NCBI GenBank assembly: GCA_022818135.1
Contig: JAFMSR010000015.1
Location: 36,814,294-36,878,293, forward strand
Origin: Saxidomus purpurata
Lineage: Eukaryota; Mollusca; Bivalvia; Venerida; Veneridae
DNA: 64,000 nucleotides
Reading direction: 5' to 3'
Within the stretch, counting starts at the first letter, position 1. Each line of letters starts with the position of its first letter. The position numbers and the translations under genes were made by a program. The notes below the pieces were generated by a model. The model did not search any database. It had not been told where the DNA came from and saw only the letters and a program-made list of their open reading frames with translations. Below, one piece after another: positions 1 through 11,472 of the stretch.

Positions 1-105
1 CAAAACAAAATTGACCCTTTCTGCTATTGATGACCATGTATTACAGCCAATGGTAGCCAGGTGAGCGATATATGACCATCTGGGCCCTCTTGTTTGTAAT
101 ATTAT
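1..105 (+). repeat. Tail of an interspersed repeat, cut by the window edge
   Basis: A short stretch reading 'ccaggtgagcgatatatgaccat...ccctcttgtt' recurs in diverged form near 62195-62250 ('ccagtgaccgatataggttat...ccctcttgtt'). This is seen directly. It looks like the 3' end of a dispersed repeat whose body lies outside the window. Confidence 0.45.
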
Positions 106-1670
106 TGTCGTTCTTCCACGATTCATTAAATAACCCTGGTTCTACGTTAGAATTCAACTCAATTTTAAAACGGTATCAATTACTTTGATTTAGATTTAAA
201 CACGATACTGTAATACATTTTTATATTTAGGAAATAGATTTTACTTTTGAGTGATACATGTGAACCGGTTAGGTTATCACTGTGTGGAGTTCAGATGCCT
301 GTAGACAGAGTAATTAATTACGAAACATCTGTACGTCAAATTCACACATATTCCAGCTACATTGTATATTAGATAATTTCATATTTTTTGTAGACTTAAA
401 GTGTTACACTACTTAGAAATTGTATTTGCTATTTTGATATTATTGTTTAATTTACGATATGTGCTTGTAAACAATATGAGGCTGATTCCCGAATGGGCCT
501 AGCACTGATTTATACAAACTGATATTTGAAAAATGTATTCTCTAATGGAAAAACCCTCACAATCAATTAGTCAAATGGTCCCAAACCAGTCATAAATGAT
601 GTTTGCGAGGTCATTTAACACCTGACTGACGGCGCATTTTTGGAATGGTAGTCGCTTTGCAAGAAAATAAATAGCTATCTGGCAGTGCGTAAATGGAAAA
701 GAAATTTAATAGTGTTTTCTATTAAAACGCATACACCTGAAAATGAAAAATATTAATTAGATATTGCACTGTGAACGTACAAATCGTCGTCAAACACATG
801 TTAACATTTTATGTTTTTTTATTTCTCATTAAATTCATTTTTCAATTTGTCAAATGCATGAATTTGAATTTTAAACTAGAAAAAAAGTTAGTGAAGTAAT
901 CTATTACCGCTATGCACTTACAATGTAGACTAGTGCCTACTGTGCTTTGGATAGATACTGTAAAGATTTGTACACACATGTAAAACTCTAGTTTGTAACA
1001 CTTGAAAACATCAGTATCACAGAGACAAACAACCTCGTAAACACATTTGATGCTTGATGTGAACATGGTTTTTTGATATATAAGTAAACAAGATATGAAC
1101 GTTTTATATGTGATGGCAGCTGTTGTTTAGATTGTTTAAAGCCCCGGCTGACCGTGAGATTTCTCCCCTGGTGAACTTGCCATTACCCAAGTATGACTCC
1201 CATGCAAATTTGTAACGAGATTTGAAATTTAGAAAGTTTTGTTTTACCTGACTGCAATTACCAATCAGGTTTGTCAAACGTTTTTTCCTTGCTTATTTTT
1301 TATTTTACGGAGAAAAGGGGAAGTACGGCGACTCGTCTAGAATGTTTCAAAACTTGTTTATATTATGCCTAATAGGCAGTCCGGGTGATTTTTTTAAATG
1401 ACTAATTTGTTTCAGAATTTGATTTAACATTTTGGTTTTACTGATAAAAAGGTATATCTGCTGACTACACAAAATACAATGTAATCAATGAGACAATCAG
1501 ATTTATAGCTCAAGATCTTATCGTTGTTATGCATCATAAGTAAAGATTACTTCAGAGAAAGTCGCAGACTTCAAGCAGCTGCAATTCCATTCTTTAAGTC
1601 CGTGATGGTGTATTTCAACTTCAATATTGTTGTTTGTGTCATTTCATATATTGAATAATCAAAATGAATT
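106..1670. other. No gene recognised
   Basis: AT-rich non-coding sequence. The open frames here are short and show no domain, codon pattern or splice context that I recognise. Confidence 0.6.
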
Positions 1671-2430
1671 TACAGTAAACTCCGCTTATAGCGAACTCCT
1701 CGGGACATATCAAATGTGTTCCTTATATCCGGAGTTCCTTATATACGTTTATCAAACAAGTTCCTTATATACGATGTATATATATCGAACTAAAATATAT
1801 ATCGAACAAGCATTTCAATAGTCAAATGTAATAGAATCCTAACCATCAACTTTTGATTTTCCTACCTCCTTTTGAGGAGTTATAAAGATCTATATCTGTT
1901 ACATGTATCCTTTTCTATACCCGTAAACCTATGTAAAATGATTGCAAGCATTAATAAAACATGAAAAAGGACAGGTCATGTTTTCATTGGTAATACTTAA
2001 ACAAATACACTAGAAGGAAGCTGATGTTCGCTCACTTGCCATAACTTGAACTTTTGTACAAGGTATTTTCCCAAAATGGGATTTCATTCGGTCTGCATGC
2101 TAGAAACGCTCAAATTTATTTACGTAAAATATTATCACTTGGTTATCGTACGTAGCAATTATGTTTGTACTCTCATTTAACTAGTTTACCAAAACGTTAG
2201 ACATTTGTACTTATTTACTTTCATAAATAATAGCTACAAGTGTGCTATAAAAATACAATGCAGACGGCAAAAGAACAATTGTAAAATCAACAGATTGTTT
2301 TAAACTTTTCGGAACATATTTGCAGTTCGATATATACGATTACTTTACTATACATTTTGCATTGTTGGGCCAGAAAATAGTGTTCCTTATATCCAAAGTT
2401 TCCGTATAACCGGAGTACGATATAACCGTA
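1671..2430. mobile_element. Candidate MITE with imperfect inverted ends
   Basis: The left end (tacagtaaactccgcttata) is similar to the reverse complement of the right end (tacggttatatcgtactccg...). Internal variants of 'gttccttatatccggagt' occur near both ends, at 1719-1760 and 2382-2400. There is no coding content. The ends are diverged, so the limits are approximate. Confidence 0.45.
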
Positions 2431-2965
2431 TATTTTTACATTCCATATTATTCAATATTTGATTTCTTTTTCGTTTTAACTGACAAACGGAGAGTCATGA
2501 CTTTTTGTGACAATTTGCAATTATTGCTGTGCCGCACGAATCAGGTGAACTGATTTAACTAAGAACTTGTACATAGTTTCTTCAAATTTTCAAGAATGAC
2601 TGATAAAATGCTGTTCCTCCTTTTCTCAATTATATCAACTTTGACTTTAATGTTGATCAGACCATATTCTTATAATTATACAGTTTTTCATTTGTGTTAC
2701 GTACTCGTAATTATCAAATTTCAGTCATTCAATCTTTTTACATTTCTACATTTGCAAAAGTTCAATAGCACTATAAGCATAACTTCTGAAAACGGTAGTC
2801 TATCTGCAATTCGGTTTTTCTTATAGATCTATACTGATTAACAAATGGAAATCGAAAACACTATTTAAGCTTTATTTTGCTCCATTAATCCTACAACTGT
2901 TCAGTCAGTTGTATTCATTACAAGCACATTTAAGTTGAAAGAATTACTATTTTTTCTTATAAAAG
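2431..2965. other. Upstream region of the lectin gene; possible signal-peptide exon
   Basis: An open frame from ATG 2596 begins with a hydrophobic, signal-peptide-like stretch (MLFLLFSIISTLTLM at residues 5-19). It could be the first exon of the sushi/fucolectin gene, because secreted lectins need a signal peptide. No good donor in the required phase (1) is visible, so it is not included in the gene model. Confidence 0.25.
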
Positions 2966-3136
2966 AATGTGGAGATCTACCTCCTGTTTCGCATGGTGTC
3001 TTCGAGCAAGGAGGAAATGTTGCTGGAAGTATCCGAAAATTCTCGTGTCCTAATGGGATGAATGTCAATGCCTTTGAAAGTATTACCTGCCTTCATAATA
3101 GGACATGGTCTCACTTTGAGGGAGCATGCACAAAAG
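2966..3136 (+). CDS. Exon: first sushi/CCP module
   Basis: The acceptor is ttataaaag at 2965 and the donor is ag|gtagtt at 3137. The exon encodes ECGDLPPVSHG...FSCPNG...ITCLHNRTW...GAC: the four-Cys sushi pattern with the conserved Trp before the fourth Cys. It is a symmetric 1-1 exon, typical of CCP modules. Confidence 0.85.
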
Positions 3137-6100
3137 GTAGTTTTTACCTATGAACATAAACAAGTAATTTAGAAAAGCAATGTCATACAAAACTCATTTA
3201 GGACGTGTTACACGTGCATGGTTAGTTTAATGATATTGCGCAAAACCATAATTAAAATGTTTCTGTGTAGAAAATCATGACTGTAAAGATCCCCAAAGAT
3301 ACTTTCTGAGAAATAATGTAGTAAATTCTTTCTAAGAGTTGTGTCACATTGTTTCATTCATTGTGTGTATGTGTTTGAATGACCCTCAAATGTGAAAATT
3401 GTCACAAATGTGAAATAATTTTACCTTACATGTAAAAACATTACAACTGTTTTTCACATAATTTGTTTAAAGTTTTACGTATGGGGTAAAACTATTCCCC
3501 ATTTTATTTAGAGGTTTCTTGTCGAAAGTTTTTACATATGGGGTAAAATTATTTTCCTTTTGAGTCAAGGGTTTTTTGCCGACATTTTTTACATATGGGG
3601 AACTTTGTTTGAACATTTTCACATTTTGTCATCCTACATGTATTATAAATGAGACAGACAGGTCAAACAATATTTCAACACACAATGGCTTTTGTTAATA
3701 CTTATTCTTTGTTCTAAATGGAGCAACGAGTAAAGCTCGGCTCTTGTAGAAACAGTAAACTGTTTTAAATGAATATCACTTTATAGATAGATGAATGGGT
3801 GAATAGACGGATGTATGGACAGATGGATGGATATATAGATACATTTTAGTTCGCATATTTGTTTGCAGAATGCAACGTATCTGTCTTCAATAACGCCGAT
3901 GTCAGGCCCTTCCAAAATTCCTCCGGGTCATATGCCGTTGTGAACTGTAACGCAGGTTACATATCTAACGAAACAACAGATACAGCAAATGAAGTAACGG
4001 TAGAAACAGTGACATGTGGCAATGATGGAAAATGGATACCTAACATTGATTGCATTGATTCAAAGAGTAAGTTTTAGAAACGGTTGTCACTTGTAATTAA
4101 CTTTGCTTGGATATATTGTGTCTTTTTCTTTTCTCGTGAGTTTTTGTTTTGTATTTGACCACTCATGTGACACATCTGTTGCAATGTCAAATAATATTCA
4201 CTTGGGCGTTAATGAAATGTCTTTTTTTGAAACGTTTTGGTGAATATGATGCAAAAGTCGTTTAAAATATCATACATTACGGCCATCATTAAATATGTAC
4301 CATTTTACAAACCTCATCAGCTCAAGTATACATGCATGGAATAAATACTGATTTTAAATTGCTCTCAGACCTATACAATATCGCTTTGAAAAAACCAACA
4401 ACGCAGAGCTCGACACTCGAAAGTTATGGGTCAGACAGAGGAGCAGATGGTATATGGGACCCTGATTTGTCTGAAGGAAAGTCTTGTACATGCACGAGCG
4501 ACTTCGGCGAGGCAACAGCATGGTGGGAAGTGGATTTGCTACAAATATATGTCATCCGAAGAGTAAAGATATTAACCCGAACTTCAGGTAACTTTTCCAG
4601 ACATAAAAGATTTGCATTTTTAATGAAGAGATGAGTTTCCTTACACGACTCTCTAAACACCGCCCTATTGTGTCAGTAATCGGAAAGCTTCTGATTGATC
4701 TATACTGAATTCTGACAGTTTTGCCATAGTTCATATTCTCGAATAATGATTGAACATGATGTGACAATATATCACGTTAGTTAACTTAAACTCAGCTGTT
4801 GAAAATTACTAACTTGTATATTCAAATAATGTAACACATGAATACAGTCACTGTACAGTAACTGTACTATATATGAAATGGTCATCAAACTGTAATTGAA
4901 CTTACAATTATTCTCTTTACATCATGCTTCATTTCACCGCGGACGATTTATTATTTAGTTATTCCCTGGTAATTTCAGTACCAAAAAGCATGTGATAAAA
5001 GACAAATTACCTAAACCATATTTAGGTCGGTATGAAAACTAGTGAAAAAGATTTCCGACTACAACGACACACATTTTAGTATCAAAGACAGGGGTTAGTG
5101 TATATATTGACAGGTGCTTATAGAGGAAACATATGTAGGCCATGTGTCATGGCAATTTTTTCGTGTCAAAAATTGAAGGTTGAAATTGTTTATGAACAGG
5201 TATGTGGTACATGTTTAATGTTGTAAAGAAGGGGTCCATATTTCTTCTGCATGTTCTTGTTCTAAACAAAATCAGCTGCAATATGCCGACCTAAGTCACT
5301 AGGTACTGGTTGTGAGTATTAACGCTTTATCATGGAATTATCTGCCTACATTTTCATGAATAATTTTCACCTTCAGTTTTTTACTGGAAAACATTCGCCA
5401 TTACATATAGTCCCCCCGAAAGACCGTTGACACTGTTTTGTTAAATGAATGTAGTTCAAACTACATCGTATTAACATCTTATTTTCTACTTTTTAAAGGT
5501 ACATGTATAGGCCGCATAGCTGTTTCCTCGTTAAACTGCATCTATCTAAAATTAAAGCATAATTTTTATTAATTTACTTTGTTGGACATTAAACGAAAAT
5601 GTATACCAAACTTTGGTTAACAGTGAAATAAAAGGTATGCCAACTTTTAGTGAACAGTAAACGAAAACGTATACAAAACTTTTATGAACAGAAAAAGAAA
5701 GAAAATGTATACAACTTCTTTATTCTTAATTTATAGAAAATTCCGCGTATTTTACATTAAGTTTCTCATATGACAAAAAACACTATTAGTTTTAATATAT
5801 TTGAAGTAATTATCATTGATTAGGCCTACGTAACCTCGTACAAACTGGTTCAATTTTACCTGGAAATTTCTTCTGGCTTATCAACTACAATACAACCAAT
5901 TTAAATGGTCAATATTAAGGCCGAAGGTTACTATTTTCAAAGTAAAAAGCAGCAGTTCTTGCTATAGAAAGGGTCGTAACTCAATGACCTTCTTGAATAT
6001 TTTTAACAACATTATCAGTCTGTTACTGCATCCGTCCCCATAGACCGCTCAGAAAACAATATGTTAGTTATAACAGTAATATCGAATTAAAGACTTTTTC

Positions 6101-6495
6101 TTGATATATTTTCTGTTTTTATATGGTTTCTAGTATAACGATTAAACTATGTACTATAATAATACTTTTTGTTTTTGCATTTTTATGAGTAGAAATATCT
6201 CAATTTTATAATTATTATAACAATAATACGGTTAGTCATAACGAGAAATGTCCGTACGCTTTGTTTTAATTTTTCAGTTAATTTTGCTAGAAGATTTCAA
6301 CAGGTAAACGCCACAATTGGTAATTCCACAAACCCAACAGATATTTGCGGTACAACGTACGTTGGTCCAGCCGAGTCTGAAGAGATGGTAGAATTCATAT
6401 GCACAATTACGGGACGATATGTTCGATTAAGCAAACCTAATTCTGATGTTTCCAAAAGCCTTGTGGTGTGTGAAGTTGGAGTTTATGGAATTTGA
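2966..6495 (+). CDS. Sushi-sushi-fucolectin (F5/8C-like) lectin, 5' end not found
   Basis: Four exons are supported by consensus splice sites and matching phases: 2966-3136, 3869-4066, 4369-4587 and 6278-6495 (TGA). All three introns are phase 1. The order is two complement-control (sushi) modules with four cysteines each, then one eel-fucolectin/tachylectin-4/pentraxin (FTP) domain. The FTP domain begins NIALKKPTTQSS, has WWEVDL at the core of the jelly roll, and ends GRYVRLS...VVCEVGVYG. Family members are secreted or surface lectins that bind fucosylated glycans, often in innate immunity. The first exon starts in phase 1, so at least one upstream exon (signal peptide) is missing; a candidate lies near 2596. 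The residue normally used as the fucose-contacting His sits in a C-T-C-T context here, and the usual R-x-D-C-C motif is replaced by R-T-S, so sugar binding may be altered. Function is inferred from family. Confidence 0.85.
3782..3842 (+). repeat. GATG/GATA microsatellite
   Basis: Imperfect tetranucleotide run (agatagatgaatgggtgaat...gatggatggatatatagata) inside the intron between the two sushi exons. Confidence 0.7.
3869..4066 (+). CDS. Exon: second sushi/CCP module
   Basis: The acceptor is gtttgcag at 3868 and the donor is aga|gtaagt at 4067. The exon encodes ECNVS...VVNCNAGY...VTCGNDGKWIPNIDC, with four Cys and the Trp before the last Cys. It contains two N-glycosylation sequons (NSS and NET). 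It is a symmetric 1-1 exon. Confidence 0.85.
4369..4587 (+). CDS. Exon: fucolectin domain, N-terminal half
   Basis: The acceptor is ttgctctcag at 4368 and the donor is cag|gtaact at 4588. It encodes YNIALKKPTTQSSTLESYG, then GADGIWDP, CTCTSDFGEA and WWEVDLLQIYVIRRVKILTR. This is the FTP/F5-8C signature. An overlapping minus-strand open frame (4424-4660) is a shadow. Confidence 0.85.
5588..5716 (+). repeat. Short imperfect tandem repeat
   Basis: Three diverged copies of a unit like 'aacgaaaatgtataccaaacttttgttaacag' lie in the long intron of the lectin gene. Confidence 0.5.
6278..6495 (+). CDS. Exon: fucolectin domain, C-terminal half and stop
   Basis: The acceptor is taatttttcag at 6277. 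The frame joins the previous exon in phase 1 to give RTSG-VNFARRF. It then reads NPTDICGTTYVGPAE, VEFICTITGRYVRLS and VVCEVGVYGI, followed by TGA at 6493. The CGTT and VCEVGVYG blocks are hallmarks of the fucolectin C-terminus. The exon was too short for a simple ORF scan because it lacks an ATG. Confidence 0.85.
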
Positions 6496-7790
6496 CATTT
6501 TTGTCAATTTATCTTGTTTTGAAATTCTATTGAAGCAAAATAAGATTTTTTCTGTTGGGGCCACCTAAACAAGTTTTGAAACGTGACAAAGCGATTGTTT
6601 GACTAAAACAAAACTACAAAGAAAGACGGTCCAGCAACATATTACACTTTTATCTAGATAAACTGAAGACAAAATTCTACGAGGACATGTATTACCAGTT
6701 AGATATATCTGTGCTGGCGTTTGCTCACACCAGAGCCCAACAGTATTTTGCGAATGCACAACGATGTACCGGACATTTGTCTACTGTTTTGCTAGTTTTC
6801 ATAATTTCGGACATAACTTTAAGGTACCCACCTAGGTGAATGAACGTTTAGCTTGAATGATTGTATTATCAGCAACACTACCGTAGTGAGATGTCCAAGA
6901 ATAACCCATTAAGCATATTAACTATCAAATAAACTGAATATAACTTCAATCACTCGAACATGTAACACACTAAGATTGGCAGTGGTGTCAGCAAAGGACG
7001 GACAATATCTGTTTTCCCTGCATACATTCTCGTGAAGCTATTGGTTCACGTGGTACTTGAAAGACTGCAGCGCATTCGACGATGGTTTAATGATATTAGT
7101 TTTTTTTAACCCATGACACTTGAGAATCCGTTACCATTTCAATAATAATAGCACACCGAAAAAATGTTATTGCAGCTTTACATTTAATGCATTTTAATGT
7201 CTTAGGTTCGAGGTGAGTGAACCGGAAAGGAAAGCTTGATATCGCACTTGAAATATATTTACATTACTATAACAGTGAAACAAATGCGCTCCACTCAACG
7301 TAAATAAAATGAATGGAACGTTTGAATATAATTGTAAAAGGCAAAGATATTATCATATTCATGAAATATCATTTGTAAATAACTTTTCACAACACTTACA
7401 GATACATGTATACTAATAATAGGGTGATTATCGAACAAATTATGCAGCATGTCAGTGTTGAAAAATATTCTTGTATATTATTTGCACTGTTTGATACTCT
7501 CCCAAAAAAGAAAACAGTACGCTAGTAGTCTATACACATATGCATCGGCATGATTTTCAAATTTAGCTGAACTGCGTCGTTTCTTATGAATGCAGATAAG
7601 TAACAGGTCAGAATGATGCACATTCACCATCGTCGGAACCCACGGTTAATTCCTGCCGCTTCTCTCCGTCATATACCGTGGGAAAATAGACTGGCAAAAC
7701 TTCGTAATACATGAATATTCATGACTATTTTTCATCCAATGAAATCGATGCTTACAAAAATAAGAGCACCTCCACAATGAAGAGTATCCT
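6496..7790. other. No gene recognised
   Basis: Intergenic AT-rich DNA downstream of the lectin stop codon. No coding or repeat structure is clear enough to call. A short inverted pair (cccacggt ... accgtggg) lies at about 7638-7682. Confidence 0.55.
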
Positions 7791-7815
7791 CAAATAATGA
7801 CCGCCATGCAGAACG

Positions 7816-8496
7816 TGGAAAAAAAAGATTGTTTGTTTTGTCCCGATTAAGGGACGATCATATAGAAATCTGCAATCCGAGACGAGTGATGCACAAAACC
7901 TGTTTAAAACTACATCGCTGACAAGCATGGGGGCTGCCATTTTTAATGTTTCCCCTAACGCGGTTCTCTCTATTTATAACAATATTATACATACCAAAAT
8001 TTATGACAAGAGGGATGATTTTAATTTTAGTATTGTAAATTTCCCCCATTTGGATGGGGATGTACCTCATGCTACATCTTATGGGGTATACATTTCTCAG
8101 TTAATTCGGTTTGCCAGAGCGTGTAGTCATGTTGAGGATTTCAATGAACGTAATCAATATATTACAAATAAACTTCTTCAACAGGGCTACCGTTATTACA
8201 AATTGCGTAAATATTTTGCTAAATTTTACTATCGTAATTCTGATTTGGTTTTGAAATTCAATAGTAATCTAAAGACTCTTCTGCGAGAAGGTATTTCAAA
8301 ACCCGATTTTTATGGGGATGTGGTATACAAACTTCGTAAGATTTTGGGTCATGGCAATTTTCCAACTGTATTTGCTAAAATTATAAAACGTTTTATTAAA
8401 AGAGGTTACGACCCAACTGTTTTGAGACACACCGCATGTTTGGTGTTCAACCCGTTTACAGTTGGATGCTATGCTTCCCTCTTTGATTGCGTCTGA
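7816..8496 (+). pseudogene. Retroelement ORF fragment (reverse-transcriptase-associated C-terminus)
   Basis: The frame is open from before the ATG at 7927 to a TGA at 8494-8496, just ahead of the assembly gap. It contains KIYDKRDDFNF.IVNFPHLDGD, SYGVYISQLIRFARAC, LLQQGYRYYKLRKYFAKFYYR, FYGDVVYKLRKILG and TACLVFNPFTVGCYASLFDC. I recognise this block as the segment after the catalytic core of a family of reverse-transcriptase ORFs common in aquatic invertebrate genomes; the exact clade is uncertain. The polymerase core (YxDD) is not present upstream, so the copy is 5'-truncated. It is most likely a dead retroelement remnant and not a host gene. Confidence 0.6.
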
Positions 8497-8500
8497 CGGA

Positions 8501-9000
8501 NNNNNNNNNNNNNNNNNNNNNNNNNNNNNNNNNNNNNNNNNNNNNNNNNNNNNNNNNNNNNNNNNNNNNNNNNNNNNNNNNNNNNNNNNNNNNNNNNNNN
8601 NNNNNNNNNNNNNNNNNNNNNNNNNNNNNNNNNNNNNNNNNNNNNNNNNNNNNNNNNNNNNNNNNNNNNNNNNNNNNNNNNNNNNNNNNNNNNNNNNNNN
8701 NNNNNNNNNNNNNNNNNNNNNNNNNNNNNNNNNNNNNNNNNNNNNNNNNNNNNNNNNNNNNNNNNNNNNNNNNNNNNNNNNNNNNNNNNNNNNNNNNNNN
8801 NNNNNNNNNNNNNNNNNNNNNNNNNNNNNNNNNNNNNNNNNNNNNNNNNNNNNNNNNNNNNNNNNNNNNNNNNNNNNNNNNNNNNNNNNNNNNNNNNNNN
8901 NNNNNNNNNNNNNNNNNNNNNNNNNNNNNNNNNNNNNNNNNNNNNNNNNNNNNNNNNNNNNNNNNNNNNNNNNNNNNNNNNNNNNNNNNNNNNNNNNNNN
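8501..9000. other. Assembly gap of 500 N
   Basis: Exactly 500 unknown bases, which looks like a fixed-size scaffold gap and not a measured distance. It removes the 5' end of the GPCR that follows. Open frames running through the Ns are meaningless. Confidence 0.99.
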
Positions 9001-9002
9001 AA

Positions 9003-10088
9003 TATTGTGAACCAGGAAAATCACTACAGAGAAACGGTATTACTAATTTCTGTATCTTGACCTATGGAAAAGGAAATGAAACCTGCAGTATGGATCAGCC
9101 GGCTGAAAATTACACTGAACCTTACATACAGGTAAATACAACTAGTCAGAAGTTAACGTTATACACTGAAAAACGTTCAGATCACGTGAAAGCAATATTC
9201 CTATGTTTGTGTGTTATAGCCCTGTTTACAAGTAGCACTGCTATCGTAATTTTACGACAGACACGGAGGATACCACACGCAGCAAAATTTCTCTCAACCG
9301 GACTACTTTCATTTGATCTACTATATATCACCTTTATAACTGTGAGAACATTTGTACAAGCCCCGCTATATAACACCAGTCTGCAAGTGCTGTCAACCAC
9401 TGTTTTACAGTTGGCATGTTCAACAGTGGCGCTGATGTCGCTGGAGCGTTTTGTCATGTTCTATAGGCCAATGAAATACATGGAAATATGTACAGAACGG
9501 CTAGTTCGCATTACTGCTTTTACAGTCTGGACTGCAACTGTAACAATATTTCAATCAGTAAGATACGGTGTTTGTTACTATGTATTTCAATCCACGCTGG
9601 TTTTTGAAGCAGCAGGAACATGTAACCAAATAATCGCCATTTACTACAGCTGTTTTCTCACCGCAGTTCTGATAACATCAGTTGTCTGCTATTGGAATAT
9701 ATTCAGCATTGTTAAAACCCAGCTGATGAAATGTGAGAAGAAAGTCGTATCATTTGCCTCAACAGCTAATGTTCTGCGTACCTACAAATCTACGTCGCTC
9801 GTTCTTGCCTACCTCCTGGTCATCCTGAGTACATTAGCTACTTACATGTTGATTATCATTTTTATTCGGCATTTTAATCTTGGAATAGATGCCATGCGCC
9901 TGGCAACCGAAACTGTTTCTATAGTAAATTGCATACTTGACCCATTTCTCTATGTGATGTGGTTTAAGGAAAGCCAAATGGAAATCTGTAGATTGTTTTC
10001 AAGATTCAGCAAGAGACTACAAAAGAAAGCTGAAGATATGAAATACGAGGTATATGATATTGTAGTCAAATCGGCCGAAGAAACGTAG
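9003..10088 (+). CDS. Rhodopsin-like (class A) GPCR, 5' end missing in the gap
   Basis: The frame is intact for 361 residues to TAG at 10086. An extracellular N-terminal part has three Cys and sequons NET (25), NYT (36) and NTT (45). Seven hydrophobic helices follow: about 64-84 (TM1), 96-117, 128-148, 168-188, 210-230, 265-288 and 303-322. Helix 3 ends LERFVMFYRPMKY (147-159), the DRY region with ERF. Helix 7 carries N309-C-I-L-D-P-F-L-Y, matching NPxxY in its DPxxY variant. The Cys usually found at the top of helix 3 is Asn-124 here, and the CWxP motif of helix 6 is absent. The receptor is therefore divergent, and its ligand and G protein cannot be predicted. The visible part is intronless. 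The cytoplasmic tail is Lys/Arg-rich (330-361). The start and any larger ectodomain lie in or before the N gap. Confidence 0.85.
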   Translation, partial: YCEPGKSLQRNGITNFCILTYGKGNETCSMDQPAENYTEPYIQVNTTSQKLTLYTEKRSDHVKAIFLCLCVIALFTSSTAIVILRQTRRIPHAAKFLSTGLLSFDLLYITFITVRTFVQAPLYNTSLQVLSTTVLQLACSTVALMSLERFVMFYRPMKYMEICTERLVRITAFTVWTATVTIFQSVRYGVCYYVFQSTLVFEAAGTCNQIIAIYYSCFLTAVLITSVVCYWNIFSIVKTQLMKCEKKVVSFASTANVLRTYKSTSLVLAYLLVILSTLATYMLIIIFIRHFNLGIDAMRLATETVSIVNCILDPFLYVMWFKESQMEICRLFSRFSKRLQKKAEDMKYEVYDIVVKSAEET

Positions 10089-10209
10089 CTTGAAACACAT
10101 ATTACATGTAACTATCAAGTGACAGCGAGTGAAGAAATGTACTGCTTAACTTACGGTTAAAATCAACTTATATTTCAGGTTTTTTCTTACTACTACTCGC
10201 AGATCTTTG
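10089..10209. other. GPCR 3' flank
   Basis: Short non-coding stretch between the GPCR stop and the hAT target site. No polyadenylation signal of the AATAAA type was noted before the transposon. Confidence 0.5.
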
Positions 10210-10217
10210 TTCAAAGT

Positions 10218-11472
10218 CAGGGATGGTGTAATCGTAATCAGTAATCGTAATCGATTGTAATCAAATACATTTTGCCAAGTTATCGACAGTAATCAGTAAT
10301 CGAAATCATTTTCGATTACTTGTAATCGTAATATAATCAATTACAGACCTGAAACTTGATGTAATCATCGATTACATTTTCGATTACTTTCGATTACATT
10401 GTTATTTCGAAGTCAATATTTTTATTTAAAGTAACATTAGTAATTTGTAGTATGTATATTTGGCAATGTTTGGATACATGTTTATTTGGAAATAAATATT
10501 GTTTAAACAAAATAAAAAAACAAAACAAATAAAAAACTATAGAAATATTAACAAGTTTAATTAATGTTTTATAGTGTTATTGATCTGCCTGTTACAGATC
10601 ACAAAGAAAATGTTCGCACCTTATTTATATAATTATGCTTTCAATTATTTCGTACACTTCTTTTCAAGGTCCTAATAAAAGAACTATTAGATTTTCAACC
10701 ATGATCAGCCCTAAGGCTTTATATCAGTAAAAAAAACAAAAATAATATCAAACAATAAGTCAGATTTCCATGAAATGTTATTGGAGATGTGCTCAGTGTA
10801 TTTTGTGATATTGTACACTTTTTGGCAGTGCATAAAAGTTTTCCAAAGGCAGAGTATAATATGAAAAGTTACTATGTCGTTGAGAAGAGGGCTAGAACTG
10901 ATGGAAATGGACTTCTCAATTTCATGACGCCTAAGACTAAGAGAATCCGCACCAAATCGGGGAATAATGTAAAACTAAAAGTTACACGATACTTGAAAGA
11001 ACAGTGTGCTGAAAATATGGATGTTTTATCTTACTGGCAGGAAAATGAGCAAAATTACCCAATCCTTGCAAAACTGGCTAAAAGATACTTGGTTATACAG
11101 ACAACATCTGCCCCTATAGAAAGGTTATCTTTCTGTTAATAATGATCTGTGACAGACTGGATTAAAGTGTTACATAGGAAACAAACTTTCTGCATTCAAT
11201 CAACCTAGTGCTATTTTGATGAAACTGTATGATTCTGTATGATTCTATATTTGTGATTGTACATAATGCTATAAAGGAAATTTCACAGTTTGATATAAGT
11301 TTTTAATTTATTCAAAAGTAAGCAATCGAATGTAATCATCATGTAATCATGATTACTTGAGCCAAAGTAATCGAAAGTATTCGATTACATAGCCAAATGA
11401 ATTACGATTACATGAAATTGACCCATGTAATCGATTAATATTACACATGACAGTAATCGATCACCATGTCTG
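10218..11472 (+). mobile_element. hAT-superfamily DNA transposon, non-autonomous, with perfect 8-bp TSD
   Basis: The 1255-bp element is bounded by TTCAAAGT at 10210-10217 and again at 11473-11480, a perfect 8-bp target-site duplication as expected for hAT. The ends are inverted: cagggatggtgtaatcg at the left, and cagacatggtgatcg as the reverse complement of the right. Both subterminal regions (10229-10400 and 11320-11465) are packed with variants of GTAATCGATTAC, likely transposase-binding repeats. Inside is the remnant of a transposase (C-terminal dimerisation domain only). The element probably needs a transposase in trans. Confidence 0.92.
10789..11139 (+). pseudogene. hAT transposase remnant (C-terminal dimerisation domain)
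   Basis: The 116-residue open frame ends ...VTRYLKEQCAENMDVLSYW, NYPILAKLAKRYL and TSAPIERLSFC. This matches the hAT C-terminal dimerisation signature (W-x-x-N...P-x-L-A-x-x-A-x-x-Y-L...TSAPxERxFS). The BED finger and the catalytic RNase-H-like core of a full hAT transposase (usually 500-700 residues) are missing. The first residues from ATG 10789 probably precede the true coding frame. It lies between inverted ends with a clear TSD, so the copy is an internally deleted hAT. Confidence 0.8.

Noticed and set aside
4424..4767. Minus-strand ORFs over the lectin exon
   Set aside because: Shadows of the fucolectin coding strand.
8296..10088. Open frames running through the N gap (8296-9024, 8462-9010 and the first part of 8487-10088)
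   Set aside because: They consist mostly of unknown residues; only the segment from 9003 is real sequence.
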